DNA of 64,000 nucleotides. It comes from Campylobacter concisus. Its GTDB lineage: Bacteria > Campylobacterota > Campylobacteria > Campylobacterales > Campylobacteraceae. The notes under the pieces were generated by a model, which did no database searches, was not told the DNA's origin, and saw only the letters and a list, made by a program, of their open reading frames with translations. Made by a program: the position numbers and the translations under genes. Below are positions 21,171 through 30,608 of this stretch, in pieces (the first letter of the stretch is position 1; each line of letters begins with the position of its first letter). Location: the NCBI RefSeq assembly GCF_003048535.1, contig NZ_PIRQ01000008.1, forward strand, positions 1-64,000, given 5' to 3'.

Positions 21171-22136
21171 TTACTCCTTACTAGCAGCTTTGCGAGCCGC
21201 ATTTATCATTTTTACTAGATCATCATGTCCTTCAATGTCCTCTTCGCCGAAAATATGAAGCGGATTCATCTTACCTGCAAGCATTAAATTTGCAGCGATA
21301 TCCATTTTGCCCATATTTCTAAACACTCCCTCAGAGCGAAGTGCAAGCTTGATCTCATTTAGTCTGCCTGAGCCATCAACTAGATCGGTTAAAAACGCCT
21401 CAGCATGATCTGGTCCCATACCATCATCAAAGCCTTTTTGTATAGCCATAATGCGAAGATCAGTTATGTCTTTACATGCGCTTATGCCTTTTGGACAGCG
21501 ATCAGCGCACTCTTGGCACTTTACACACATCCAAAGGCCATTATCTATAGCTGGTTTTAGGTGCGGCATAGGATCTTTACTACGTGAGTCAAATGCCGCT
21601 CTATAAGCATGCACAAATACAAATGGCTGCATATAATCGCTCGCATCAGCTTCAAGTTTATTACACTCACTAGCGCACGCTCCGCAAAGTATGCAGTCCC
21701 ATTCAAGCGCTACTTTTTCATACTCTTTTTGACTTTGCTTACAGCCTTTTTCTGCGCTAAATTCTGACTTAGCAGTAATGCTAGGCTTTATCTTGCGTAA
21801 ATTTTCGATACTTGGCTCCCAGTCCACCATAAGATCAGAGATGACCCTGAAATTTCCAAGTGGAGAAATTCTTATGCTCTCTGGGTTATCATACTCAGCT
21901 AAAAGCTCATTCATCTTCGTATCGCAAGCTAGATACGAGTGTCCATTTACCCTAACAGCGCACGCTCCACATATCGCTGAGCGGCAAGATGCTGTGAAAT
22001 TTAGCGTCGCATCCTTTTTTTGTTTGATATCAAGAAGCACTGTTAAAAGAGTTTTGCCTTTGATCTCTTCATTTGTTAGCTCATAAGTTGATTCATATTT
22101 TTTAGTTCCGTCAAAACGGTCGATAATAATTTTCAT
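21171..22136 (-). CDS. mfrB: Methylmenaquinol:fumarate reductase iron-sulfur subunit
   Basis: A 321-residue electron-transfer subunit. The N-terminal plant-type ferredoxin domain binds [2Fe-2S] through CRSAICGACAVRVNG and a following cysteine (about residues 50-72). The C-terminal half has the cluster motifs CILCGACASECNK (about 153) and CVKCQECADRCPKG (about 208). Electrons pass from MfrE through these clusters to the FAD in MfrA. It is longer than typical SdhB/FrdB (about 240), as in the epsilonproteobacterial form. Spacing to mfrA is 9 bases. Confidence 0.93.
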   Translation of the reverse strand: MKIIIDRFDGTKKYESTYELTNEEIKGKTLLTVLLDIKQKKDATLNFTASCRSAICGACAVRVNGHSYLACDTKMNELLAEYDNPESIRISPLGNFRVISDLMVDWEPSIENLRKIKPSITAKSEFSAEKGCKQSQKEYEKVALEWDCILCGACASECNKLEADASDYMQPFVFVHAYRAAFDSRSKDPMPHLKPAIDNGLWMCVKCQECADRCPKGISACKDITDLRIMAIQKGFDDGMGPDHAEAFLTDLVDGSGRLNEIKLALRSEGVFRNMGKMDIAANLMLAGKMNPLHIFGEEDIEGHDDLVKMINAARKAASKE

Positions 22137-22145
22137 CCTAGCTCC

Positions 22146-24008
22146 TTACTCTGGCTTCTTGCCGTCAAGTGAAAATATGCCTGTCACAACGTCTTTGTAA
22201 CTAAGCTCAAGCTTGCCGTCTTTTAGTGTGACTATGCTATGTTTTAAGAAATTTACATCATCTCTTTTTGGATAGTCCTCTCTTGTGTGAGCGCCACGGC
22301 TCTCAAGACGATTTTGCGCTGCAAGGCATGCTGCACGAGAAAGAAGTATAAGGTTGCCAAGCTCGACATAGTCGGTAAATGCTGTGTTCATGACTGGGTT
22401 TTTATTTGGCACTTTGATGGTGTCATATTTTGCTTGGATAGCTTCAAGGTTTTTAGAGAGCTGATCAAGTTTTGCACCAGTTCTAAAGATACCCATTAGA
22501 TCCCAGTTGTTTTTACCAAGCTCTTCACGAAGTGCGTACATATCATTTACGCCGCCCTCGCCTGTTGCTATGGCTTTAAATTTATCTTGCCACATTTTTG
22601 CTAGCTCAGAAGTCTTTTTGCCGCTTGCAAATTTTGCATTTTGCGCATAAGCTCCAGCACCCTTGCCAGCTAGATCGCCAGTCACAACTGCGTCAGTTAG
22701 GCTGTTTCCACCAAGGCGGTTTGCACCGTGGATAGATACGCATGAAGCCTCACCACCTACGTAAATTCCAGGGATTTTTGTGCTCATATCATCAAATTTA
22801 GCTACCTCTATGCCACCCATTGAGTAGTGAGCTGTTGGGCGGATAGGCACTGGTTGCTCGATTAGATCGATATTTTGGAAAAGCATAGCAGTGTGGCGAA
22901 TTTTTGGAAGCTTTTTCATAATAGTATCTTTGCCAAGGTGGCGAACGTCACAAAGCACATAAGCGCTCATGCCCTCACCAAAGCCTCTGCCTTCGCGAAT
23001 TTCTGTCTCGATCGCACGAGCGACGACGTCACGAGGAGCCAGCTCCATCTTTTCGTGATAGTTTTTCATAAAGCGCTCGCCCTTGTTGTTTAACAAGTAT
23101 CCGCCCTCGCCGCGAGCAGCTTCAGTGATTAGTGTGCCGCCATTTTGAACGCCAGTTGGGTGAAACTGAAGCATCTCGGGATCTTCAAAACCAAGACCTG
23201 CTTTAAGCGCAGCAGCGATGCCATCACCAGTTGCTATAAATGGAACTGATGTGCGGTTATAAAAAATTCTAGTGTATCCGCCAGTTGCGATAACAAGAGA
23301 TTTGCAAAGAACTGGGTAAATTTGACCATCTTGGATGTTGCGAAGAACGACGCCTTCGACCTTGCCATCCTCAAGACCGATCTCAAGTAGCTCATGGTCC
23401 ATTAAAAATTTAACACCGGCTGTGATAGCGTCGTCAAGACAGGCGTGCATCAAAATGTGGCCAGTTTTATCAGCCGCGTAGTTACAGCGTTTTTTACTAG
23501 CGCCACCCATGAAGCGAAACGCAACATCACCATTATCTTTACGGGACACGTCACCATTATCTATACGAGAAAAGAGCATGCCATTGTGGTCTAGCTCGTG
23601 GATGACTGCGCCTGCTGCCTCGCAAAATTTCACAACTGCATCTTGATCAGCAAGATAAGCCGCACCTTTAACTGTGTCATAAGCGTGAAGCTTGAAGCTA
23701 TCGCCATTACTAAAGTCAGTAACGCCGTTTATTCCGCCCTCCGCCATACAGGTCGCATTGCGAGATGGCATCATCTTTGTAGCAACAACGACGGTTGAGT
23801 TTGGATATTGCTTGCGAACGGCTGTTGCTGCACGAAGTCCGGCACCACCAGAGCCGATTATTAACACATCAACAGATGGTAAGCCACTTTCATTGCCTTT
23901 TGGCAACTCATCAGCAAAAACATTGGTCGCACCAGCCGTTGTAGCTAGCGCACCTACGCTGATACAGGCACTTTGTAGAAATTCTCTTCTGGTAAATTTT
24001 TCACTCAT
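22146..24008 (-). CDS. mfrA: Methylmenaquinol:fumarate reductase flavoprotein (Tat-exported)
   Basis: A 620-residue catalytic subunit. A twin-arginine signal (TRREFLQSACISVGALATTAG, recognisable at residues 5-25) marks periplasmic export, which distinguishes MfrA from cytoplasmic FrdA. The FAD-binding motif is IIGSGGAGLRAA (about residue 50), and the active-site regions HPTG and HGANRLGGNSLTD are intact. In C. jejuni (Cj0437-Cj0439) and Wolinella this enzyme reduces fumarate with low-potential 8-methylmenaquinol. The ATG has an AGGAAG site. A 396-base AT-rich spacer upstream must hold its promoter. Confidence 0.93.
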   Translation of the reverse strand: MSEKFTRREFLQSACISVGALATTAGATNVFADELPKGNESGLPSVDVLIIGSGGAGLRAATAVRKQYPNSTVVVATKMMPSRNATCMAEGGINGVTDFSNGDSFKLHAYDTVKGAAYLADQDAVVKFCEAAGAVIHELDHNGMLFSRIDNGDVSRKDNGDVAFRFMGGASKKRCNYAADKTGHILMHACLDDAITAGVKFLMDHELLEIGLEDGKVEGVVLRNIQDGQIYPVLCKSLVIATGGYTRIFYNRTSVPFIATGDGIAAALKAGLGFEDPEMLQFHPTGVQNGGTLITEAARGEGGYLLNNKGERFMKNYHEKMELAPRDVVARAIETEIREGRGFGEGMSAYVLCDVRHLGKDTIMKKLPKIRHTAMLFQNIDLIEQPVPIRPTAHYSMGGIEVAKFDDMSTKIPGIYVGGEASCVSIHGANRLGGNSLTDAVVTGDLAGKGAGAYAQNAKFASGKKTSELAKMWQDKFKAIATGEGGVNDMYALREELGKNNWDLMGIFRTGAKLDQLSKNLEAIQAKYDTIKVPNKNPVMNTAFTDYVELGNLILLSRAACLAAQNRLESRGAHTREDYPKRDDVNFLKHSIVTLKDGKLELSYKDVVTGIFSLDGKKPE

Positions 24009-24404
24009 TGATAACTTCCTATCTTAGTAAATTTTTAGCGTTTAAAACGCACCGCCAGTTTATTTCTTAATATTTTTTAAAACAACTATATTAATTAAAT
24101 AATTAATAATGAAACATTACATTAAATTTACTTAAAAGAAACATAAAGATTTATTTTAGATTAAGAAATGAGAGCTGATATTAAAATCAAAAAGGATAAA
24201 ATGGGCTTTTTTAGGCGGTTTATATAAATTTAGCGGTAGAAATTTTATAAGATGTATAAAAATTTCTACCAATTTGAAGTTTATTTTTATTTTTGAGTTT
24301 TTAAGCTTTAAAAGCTCTTTTTTATGATATTAGAAAGATAAATTTACTTTTATACTTAAATAAATATATTAAATATAATAAATAACATTATTTTTGTCCT
24401 ATTA
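24009..24404. other. 396-base intergenic region, mfrA promoter side
   Basis: No coding sequence is visible. The half near mfrA is very AT-rich and presumably holds the mfrA promoter, though I cannot fix a -10 box. The half near the binding-protein gene contains the long inverted repeat at 24235-24270. Confidence 0.5.
24235..24270. repeat. Long inverted repeat between mfrA and the uptake locus
   Basis: GGTAGAAATTT (24235-24245) and AAATTTCTACC (24260-24270) are perfect 11-base arms. Further ATA/TAT pairing, with one bulge, extends the stem towards an AGATG loop. It lies about 135 bases beyond the stop of the minus-strand binding-protein gene, so it may be a distal terminator. No T-run follows. 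Confidence 0.55.
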
Positions 24405-25418
24405 TCAAAATTCACCCTTTGGGTGCAAAATTTCTTTTATCTCGCTATCACTTAGCTTGTAGTTATAAAATCTCTCGTAAAACTCTTTTGTTTTTTGCTC
24501 TAAATTTAGATCGCTAAACTGCTCTGGGTAAAATGTCTTAGCTAGCCAAAGCGGATAAAGCGCGCCCTCAGCACTTCTTACACTCCAAAGATAAACGCCA
24601 CTTGGCACTACAAAAATTTGCCCATTTTGCACAGCTTTTAGCTTGGCAAATGACGCGTTTTTAGCGATAGTATCGGCACTTTTTTGCGAATTTGTGATGA
24701 TGATATCTGGGTTAAAGATGATGACTTGCTCTTCATTTATTGCTTTTGAAATTTTAAAATCACCATCGCTTAGCTCTGAGCTTAAATTTATACCGCCAGC
24801 TACGCTAATATACTCAGCACCGATATCCTTTGAGCTAATGGTGCTAAAGTTTCCTGAGTTGTAGTTAAGCACCAAAACTCTCTTTTTTGGTGTTAAATTT
24901 GCCGTTTTTTGGCTTACAAGTTTTATGTTATCGTTAAAATATTCATTAAACTCACGCGCTCTTTTCACGCTCTTTTCGCCCCAAATTTCAGCGATCTTGC
25001 TAAAGCTATCTTGTAACTCTTTGATGCTTTGAAATTTATCTATCTTTACAACTGCGATGCCAGCGCTCTCAAGCTGAGCCTTGCTATTTTCATCAAACAT
25101 CATACCAACTGGCCCAAAAACAACTTGCGTTTTTGACGCGATGATCGTCTCGACGCTGCTGCTTAGCATGCCACTTTTGTTGTTGTTACTCTTTATCTTT
25201 GGAAAAATTTTTGACATTAGTGGAGGCAGTTTTGGCGCACCGCTAATTATATGATCTTCGTTGCCAAGCATCGCAGAGACATGCACAAATGCCCCTATTA
25301 AAGGTGTCGCACGCTCGATCACATCAGGCACTTCTACCTTTTTATTATCGCTATCAAGCACCACTCTTGCTTGCAAACTAACAAGCAAAAAAGCCAAAAG
25401 TAAAATTTTCTTAAACAT
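24405..25418 (-). CDS. Iron/metallophore ABC transporter substrate-binding protein
   Basis: A 337-residue periplasmic binding protein of the FecB/BtuF type (PeripBP_2). The ATG at 25418 (MFKKILLLAFLLVSLQARVV) has an AAGGAGA site and gives a clean signal peptide; an upstream in-frame start would spoil it. Recognisable family segments are VIERATPLIGAFVHVSAMLG and VETIIASKTQVVFGP. It would capture a ferric siderophore, haem, cobalamin or another metal chelate and pass it to the permease. It is the last gene of the uptake operon, 11 bases after the ATPase. The substrate cannot be assigned from sequence. Confidence 0.8.
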   Translation of the reverse strand: MFKKILLLAFLLVSLQARVVLDSDNKKVEVPDVIERATPLIGAFVHVSAMLGNEDHIISGAPKLPPLMSKIFPKIKSNNNKSGMLSSSVETIIASKTQVVFGPVGMMFDENSKAQLESAGIAVVKIDKFQSIKELQDSFSKIAEIWGEKSVKRAREFNEYFNDNIKLVSQKTANLTPKKRVLVLNYNSGNFSTISSKDIGAEYISVAGGINLSSELSDGDFKISKAINEEQVIIFNPDIIITNSQKSADTIAKNASFAKLKAVQNGQIFVVPSGVYLWSVRSAEGALYPLWLAKTFYPEQFSDLNLEQKTKEFYERFYNYKLSDSEIKEILHPKGEF

Positions 25419-25429
25419 ATATTCTCCTT

Positions 25430-26206
25430 TTAATCCACCATCACACAAGAGTAATGCTCGCGCTCATCGATGATATTTTTTACCACTCGTATATCTACGC
25501 CGTAAATTTTCTTTAAATTTTCGCCATTCATCACCTCGCTAGCCTCGCCGTAGATGTAGTTTTTATCCCGTCCAAGCATCGCAACCTTTGCATTTAGATA
25601 AAAGACCTGCTCTGGCTGATGAGAGGTGAGGATGATGATGTAGCCTTGCTTTGCGAGCTTTTTTATCTCTTTTAAAACTCGCATTTGGTTGCCAAAGTCT
25701 AAATTTGCCGTTGGCTCGTCAAGTAGCATCACCTTTGAGCGTTGCGCTAAAGCCCTAGCTATCAGCACCATTTGCCGCTCTCCACCGCTTAGATCGGTGT
25801 AAATTTTATCTTTAAAACTCTCTAAATTTAGCGTCTTTAACGCATCTATCGCTATCTTCTCATCCTCTTTGCTAGGCCGCTCAAATATACCAAGTCTTGC
25901 ATTTGCACTCATCATCACCACGTCAAAAACGCTAAAGGCAAATGGCGGAGTGTGAGCTTGCGGGACGTAGCTTATAAAGCTTGCTCGCTCCTTCTCGCTC
26001 ATCTTTAGCGCATCTTTGCCGTCTATTAAAATTTCTCCCCCAAGTGGCTTTAAAAAGCCAAGTATCGTCTTAAACGTCGTCGTTTTGCCAACGCCGTTGC
26101 TACCAAGCAGGCAAAAGATGTCGCCATCTTGTAAATTTGCATTGAAATTTTCTATAACGACCTTTTTGTCGTAGCCACAGCTTAAATTTTTTATCTCAAA
26201 TTTCAC
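25430..26206 (-). CDS. Iron/metallophore ABC transporter ATPase
   Basis: A 258-residue FecE/FepC-type ATPase. Walker A is GSNGVGKTTTFK (about residue 36), the signature is LSGGERQMVLIARA (about 137), and Walker B is VMLLDEPTANLDFG (about 159), with a following switch histidine in LTSHQPEQ. All catalytic residues are present. It powers import through the FecCD-type permease encoded just upstream, which it overlaps by 4 bases. Because that permease is frameshifted in this sequence, the ATPase may lack a partner. Confidence 0.92.
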   Translation of the reverse strand: MKFEIKNLSCGYDKKVVIENFNANLQDGDIFCLLGSNGVGKTTTFKTILGFLKPLGGEILIDGKDALKMSEKERASFISYVPQAHTPPFAFSVFDVVMMSANARLGIFERPSKEDEKIAIDALKTLNLESFKDKIYTDLSGGERQMVLIARALAQRSKVMLLDEPTANLDFGNQMRVLKEIKKLAKQGYIIILTSHQPEQVFYLNAKVAMLGRDKNYIYGEASEVMNGENLKKIYGVDIRVVKNIIDEREHYSCVMVD

Positions 26207-27214
26207 GCAAAACCCTTTTTGCTTTTATAGAGCAGATAGACAAAAAGAGGCGCGCCAACTAGCGAAGTGATGACGCCAAGTGGGATCTCACTTGCCATTA
26301 GACTGCGTGAAGTGGTATCGACTGTAAGCAAAAATAGCCCTCCGCCAAGCAGCGAAGCTGGAAAGAGCGTGATGAAATTTGCTCCCACGACAAAGCGCAT
26401 GATGTGAGGAATGACAAGCCCCACCCAGCCCACGATACCGCAAAATGAGACGCAAGTAGCGGTTAGAAGCGTTGAGGCGATGATGATTATGATGTTATAA
26501 AATTTCACATTTAGCCCCATCACCCTAGCCTCTTCTTCGCCAAAACTAAGCGTGTTTAGCTTGTAGCGAAGCATAAAAAGTGGCACAAGACAGATCATAA
26601 CTACGCAAAAAAGCAGAGCCAAATTTTTATATCCGCCACTTCTTGCAAGGCTTCCCATTAGCCAAAAAGTAACTTCTGGCAGCTTATCTTCGCTGTCGGC
26701 TAGAAATTTTATAAGCGAGCTAAGCGCTCCAAAAAGAGATGAGATGACGATGTCAGTTAGAACCATCACGAGTAAATTTAGCCTGCCTTTTGCGATGACA
26801 CTGCTTATAAAAACGACAGCAAAAACCGCAAACAGACCGCAAGCAAATGCGCTAAGCTGCACGCCTATGTAGTTAAAATTTAAGATGATAGCCACGCTCG
26901 CCCCCCACAGCTGCGCCACTTGAGACGCCAAGGATGTCAGGCGAAACTAGAGGGTTTTTTAAAAGACCTTGATAGACAGCTCCAGAGCTAGCAAGCGCTG
27001 CTCCAACTAAGATGACAAAAAGTACCCTTGGCAAGCGAATGAGCGTAAAGACCGTATATCCTTGCTCGTCGCTTGGTTGCTCGTTTAAAATGCCTGATCT
27101 TATAAACTCAAAAATTTGAGCGTAGCTTATCTCGTAGCGTCCGATACCTAATGAAAAAAAGAGCACCAGCAAAAGAAGCGCAAATAATGCGAAAATAATC
27201 TTTTTGCTACTCAA
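26203..27214 (-). pseudogene. FecCD-type metal-chelate ABC permease, frameshifted
   Basis: Two adjacent frames together encode one permease. Residues 1-105 read from the TTG start at 27214 up to [15 protein letters not shown], then the frame runs off to a stop near 26873. The rest, from [13 protein letters not shown] to the end, continues in the next frame. Removing one base from a run of six C (26901-26906; G on the coding strand) restores a single 336-residue protein, normal for BtuC/FecD permeases. The short downstream ORF beginning [10 protein letters not shown] is the restored frame read through the junction, not an independent gene. Causes could be mutation, slippage at the G-run, or an assembly error. 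It overlaps the methyltransferase gene by 8 bases. Confidence 0.85.
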
Positions 27215-28046
27215 ATTTCATCTCCCGCACGTCCCACCAGATAAGATAGCTCTTGGTTTCTCTTTTAAATTTAAAGCCGCTTTTGGTCTTTGTGAGGTAG
27301 CTTTTTACATTTTCTTTATAAATTTCTTCTTTTTCGGGCGCGATCTCGCCTACGAATCTAAAATAAGAAAACGCCTCTTCAAGGCTAGCAAAATCCCTCT
27401 CAAAAATGGTGTCGATTATCTTTAAATTTGGATTTGCTCCCATGTCATAGACGATATTAAAGATAAAGTTATAGCCAAATCTCCTATCGCTAAGACCTGT
27501 CTCATTTTCATCTTTTATCCCTTTTAGGAAGTCTTGCCAGAACGTTTTTAAGCTTGGATAATCCATTAAAAAAGAGGTCATCACGACATATTTTTTAGCA
27601 AATTTGCAAAGCTTTTTTATATCAAAAAGTCCAACTGAGCGTGATGCTAGCACGATGTCATGTTTTAGCAAATCCTTTAAACTCTGCTCATCACTCCAGT
27701 CTTTTTGGATGAAATTTATATTTTTTACCCCAGCCTCTTTTGCATTTTTTTTAGCGTATTCAAGCATTTTTTCAAACGGATCTAGCGCGCTTACACTCTT
27801 TGCTAGCTTTGCAAGTGGCACGCTAAGCCTTGCTGGACCACATCCTACGTCAAGCACACTGTCATCTTTTGTGATAGGTAGGTTTGAGAGTAAAATTATT
27901 GTAGAAGCCGTCTCCATGCCGGTCATCTCGTTATACATATCTGCGTAATCATCCCAATTTACGCCGCCATCTTTGCCCTTTACTTTTTGCAAAGTAGGCG
28001 AAAACACTCGCTCCAAAATCGCTTGATAATCAACCAGCCCTTGCAT
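27207..28046 (-). CDS. Class I SAM-dependent methyltransferase in the metal-uptake operon
   Basis: A 279-residue cytoplasmic protein with a Rossmann-type methyltransferase core. The SAM-binding motif I is [14 protein letters not shown] (about residue 63), followed by an acidic strand end ([15 protein letters not shown]) and the motif around NINFIQKDW. The substrate is unknown. Its stop overlaps the permease start by 8 bases, so the two are translationally coupled. That points to a job in metal-chelate handling, such as modifying an imported ligand; this is inference. Similar genes are, as I recall, found next to FecCD transporters in other anaerobes. Confidence 0.75.
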   Translation of the reverse strand: MQGLVDYQAILERVFSPTLQKVKGKDGGVNWDDYADMYNEMTGMETASTIILLSNLPITKDDSVLDVGCGPARLSVPLAKLAKSVSALDPFEKMLEYAKKNAKEAGVKNINFIQKDWSDEQSLKDLLKHDIVLASRSVGLFDIKKLCKFAKKYVVMTSFLMDYPSLKTFWQDFLKGIKDENETGLSDRRFGYNFIFNIVYDMGANPNLKIIDTIFERDFASLEEAFSYFRFVGEIAPEKEEIYKENVKSYLTKTKSGFKFKRETKSYLIWWDVREMKFE

Positions 28047-28102
28047 CTTTTCTCCCTTTGGTTATTTAAATCTGCCCTACGAAAAGGGCAAATTTAAAGA
28101 GC

Positions 28103-28129
28103 CTAAAGCCAAAATAAATTTGGCTTTAG
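28103..28129 (-). terminator. Hairpin after the TonB receptor gene
   Basis: CTAAAGCCAAA (28103-28113) and TTTGGCTTTAG (28119-28129) are perfect 11-base arms with a 5-base loop. The hairpin lies between the receptor stop (28138) and the methyltransferase start (28046), so it may terminate or attenuate transcription into the ABC genes. Confidence 0.75.
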
Positions 28130-28137
28130 TTTTGGTT

Positions 28138-30326
28138 TTAGAATTTAACTTGAGCTGAAAGCATGAAGGTTCTGCTTTGTCCTAAGAAAAGTGAGGTTCC
28201 TTCTCTGTCTGGTATCTCTCCATTCACGTCAGATGGGAACATTCCCGCCCAGTATTTTTTATTAAAGAGGTTATTTATGTCAAATCTTATAGTTGTCTCT
28301 TTGCCTAGCCAAGCTTTTGTAGTGTATCTAGCTCCAACATCTGTTGTGAAGTAGCCATTTACACTATGAGCATTAGCATTGTCGATGTAGCGTTTACCTG
28401 TATAGTGGAAATTTGTTGTAAATGCAAGTTTATTTGTGCTAGGAACTGCGTAGTCAAACAAGACATTTGCTTGAAATTTTGGCTCACCAATAACTGTTTT
28501 ACCCTCAGACACACCGTCTTTAGCATTTTTTATCTTAGCATCAAGAAGTGTAAAGCCACCATACATACTTAAAGTATCAACAAGCTTTCCGCCAGTAGTT
28601 AGCTCAAAGCCGCGGTTTCTTTGTGTGCCTTGAACTTTAAAATCTGCACTTGCACCGCTACCAAGTAGGTATGCTACTGGACGTCTGATCTCAAAGATCG
28701 CAGCTGATAGATCAAGCTCACCCAGTCTAGCTTTTGCACCGATCTCATATTGTTTGCTTCTAAATGGTTTTACTGTTAAAGTTTCACCTGCTCTAGAGCT
28801 GGTATCACCAAATGTATAAGTAGTTCCTTCATTTGAAATACTATCTGCATAAGTAGTATAAAGACTTAAGTTTTCAACTGGCTTATAGATAAGGCTTATA
28901 CCGTAGTTAAAGCCACTTTTATCGTAATTTTTCTCTTTAGAAGGTCCAATTTATAGCTTGTAAACCAGCTTCTTGAAACTGATAAGATTGTGCTAAAGTA
29001 GTCATTGAATTTAATATCATCAACAACAGAAATATTTTTCATATCGCTACTACTACTTTTATATCTGCCACTTCCTTTTGCCACATGTGGATCGTTAAAG
29101 ATTCTTGGGTTATATAAATTTGACGTACCAAGATTTTTTCTGCCACCTCTATTTCTAGCACTATAAATGGTCCAGCGATATCCATTTGTAGCTACAGCAA
29201 AATTATGTGATAAAGAACCTGTTTCAAAATTTGTCAAACATTTTAAGAACCAGCTATCTACATCAAATCTACCAGATGCACCACTGCCACCACTTTTAGT
29301 AACTTCATAATCTCCATTTTGATTTAAGAATTTTCCATCGGTGCCATACATATCTCTGATAGCCTTTTGCCACTGATAGCCACCCTCAAAGTACCAGTTC
29401 TCTGTTGGAGCGTATTTTAGTTTTATACTAGCTGTCGTTGTTTTAAGGTGATTACCGCCAAAAGACTGCTCAAGTCCTCTTTTAGTATCTTTTACTGGAC
29501 TTGGCACATTAAAATCAGCTACGCCGTTTGTTAGCGGCATAGTAAATCCACCTGGCATACCTGAGTTTTTATGCTCATAGTGGCTAAAGTTTGTCTCAAG
29601 CGTTAAATCTTCTGTAAGATAAAAATCAAGTCCTAGTGAGGCTAAGCGACGAGAGAATTTACTATCTTTAGCATTCTTTTCACCGCCCGAATAGTAAAAG
29701 ACACCCCTATATCCAACTTTTTCAAATTTGTTTGAAGTACCAAGACCTACGCCTAAATTTGACCTTGAGCTGTAATCGGTCCAGATGATATTTTGAAGTG
29801 GAACTGGGCGCTTGCGAGAGTAGAGGAAATATCCAGAAGGCGTAGCTCCGCCGTAAAGCGAACCGGCAAGTCCGTTTTGGATTTGCAAACTCTCAAACAT
29901 CGCCATAGGTATAGCTGTGGTTGATGAAGCATAAAAACCATCCCAAAGGACGTTACCTACAACTGAGCCTTGAAAACCGCGAGTTTGTGGGCGACCGATC
30001 TCAGCTCCACCACGATATTGAATTTGTGCTGAAGGGAAGTATCTAACTGCATCTTCAAAACCTTGAACGCCTTGATTATCAAGAACCTCTTTTGAGATCG
30101 TATTTACTTGATAAGGCATATCTAAAACTTTTTTGTCAGCCAAAGGACCAGCGGCTACTCTTTTGCTTAAAATTCCCTCATCGATACCACTCTCGCTTAT
30201 GTTATCGCCAACTGAATTTACTTCGATACCCTCAAGTTTTGTCGTTTGCACAGCAAAAACTTGACTTAAAAAACCACTGCACATCAAAAGTGCAGCACAT
30301 GTTGCAACCGAGATTTTGTAACTCAA
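28138..30326 (-). pseudogene. TonB-dependent siderophore-type receptor, frameshifted
   Basis: The gene starts at TTG 30326 with a GGAG site and a signal peptide (CAALLMCSGFLSQVFA). A plug domain follows (KKVLDMPYQVNTISKEVLDNQ, GRPQTRGFQGS) and then beta-barrel strands. Around 28945-28955 the frame breaks after SWFTSYKLD and stops at 28896. Reading on in the alternative frame from GPSKEKNYDKSGFNYGI gives an uninterrupted barrel to the C-terminal strand ending SAQVKF, the usual terminal aromatic. One missing base explains the break; the repaired protein would be about 729 residues, normal for the family. It would import a ferric siderophore or similar chelate across the outer membrane using TonB. 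Confidence 0.87.
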
Positions 30327-30581
30327 CTTTTACTCCTTTTACAAAAAATTTTACGTCTAAAATGTTACTAAAACAAATCTCAAATATAATTTATTAATTT
30401 ATTAAATATTTAAAAATATATTTTATTTAAAAAAGCTGAAATAAGGCATTATGAGAACTATTTTTTAAAAATTTTATAGCTTTGATAAGATAAATAGATA
30501 CTATAAATATAATTTTTTATATCGAAAAGTAATGCTTTAAATTTTAAGAAAAGTAATAATTGATTTTTCTGTTTATAGTAG

Positions 30582-30608
30582 AATTTTGGCTAAAAATTAG
30601 CCAAAATT
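30582..30608 (-). terminator. Terminator overlapping the oorC stop
   Basis: AATTTTGGCTAA (30582-30593) and TTAGCCAAAATT (30597-30608) are perfect 12-base arms around AAA. The distal base falls in the oorC stop codon. It should end the icd-mdh-oor transcript before the TonB receptor gene. Confidence 0.8.

Noticed and set aside
26901..26906. Calling the G6 run a confirmed phase-variable tract
   Set aside because: Six G is shorter than known Campylobacter contingency tracts, and no read-level variation can be seen from one sequence.
26203..26931. Independent 242-residue permease starting [10 protein letters not shown]
   Set aside because: Its first residues are out-of-frame readings across the frameshift; real homology begins at ASVAIILNF, so it is the second part of one permease.
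30327..30607. Fur box upstream of the TonB receptor
   Set aside because: The region is so A/T-rich that partial Fur-like dyads are expected by chance; no single site stands out.
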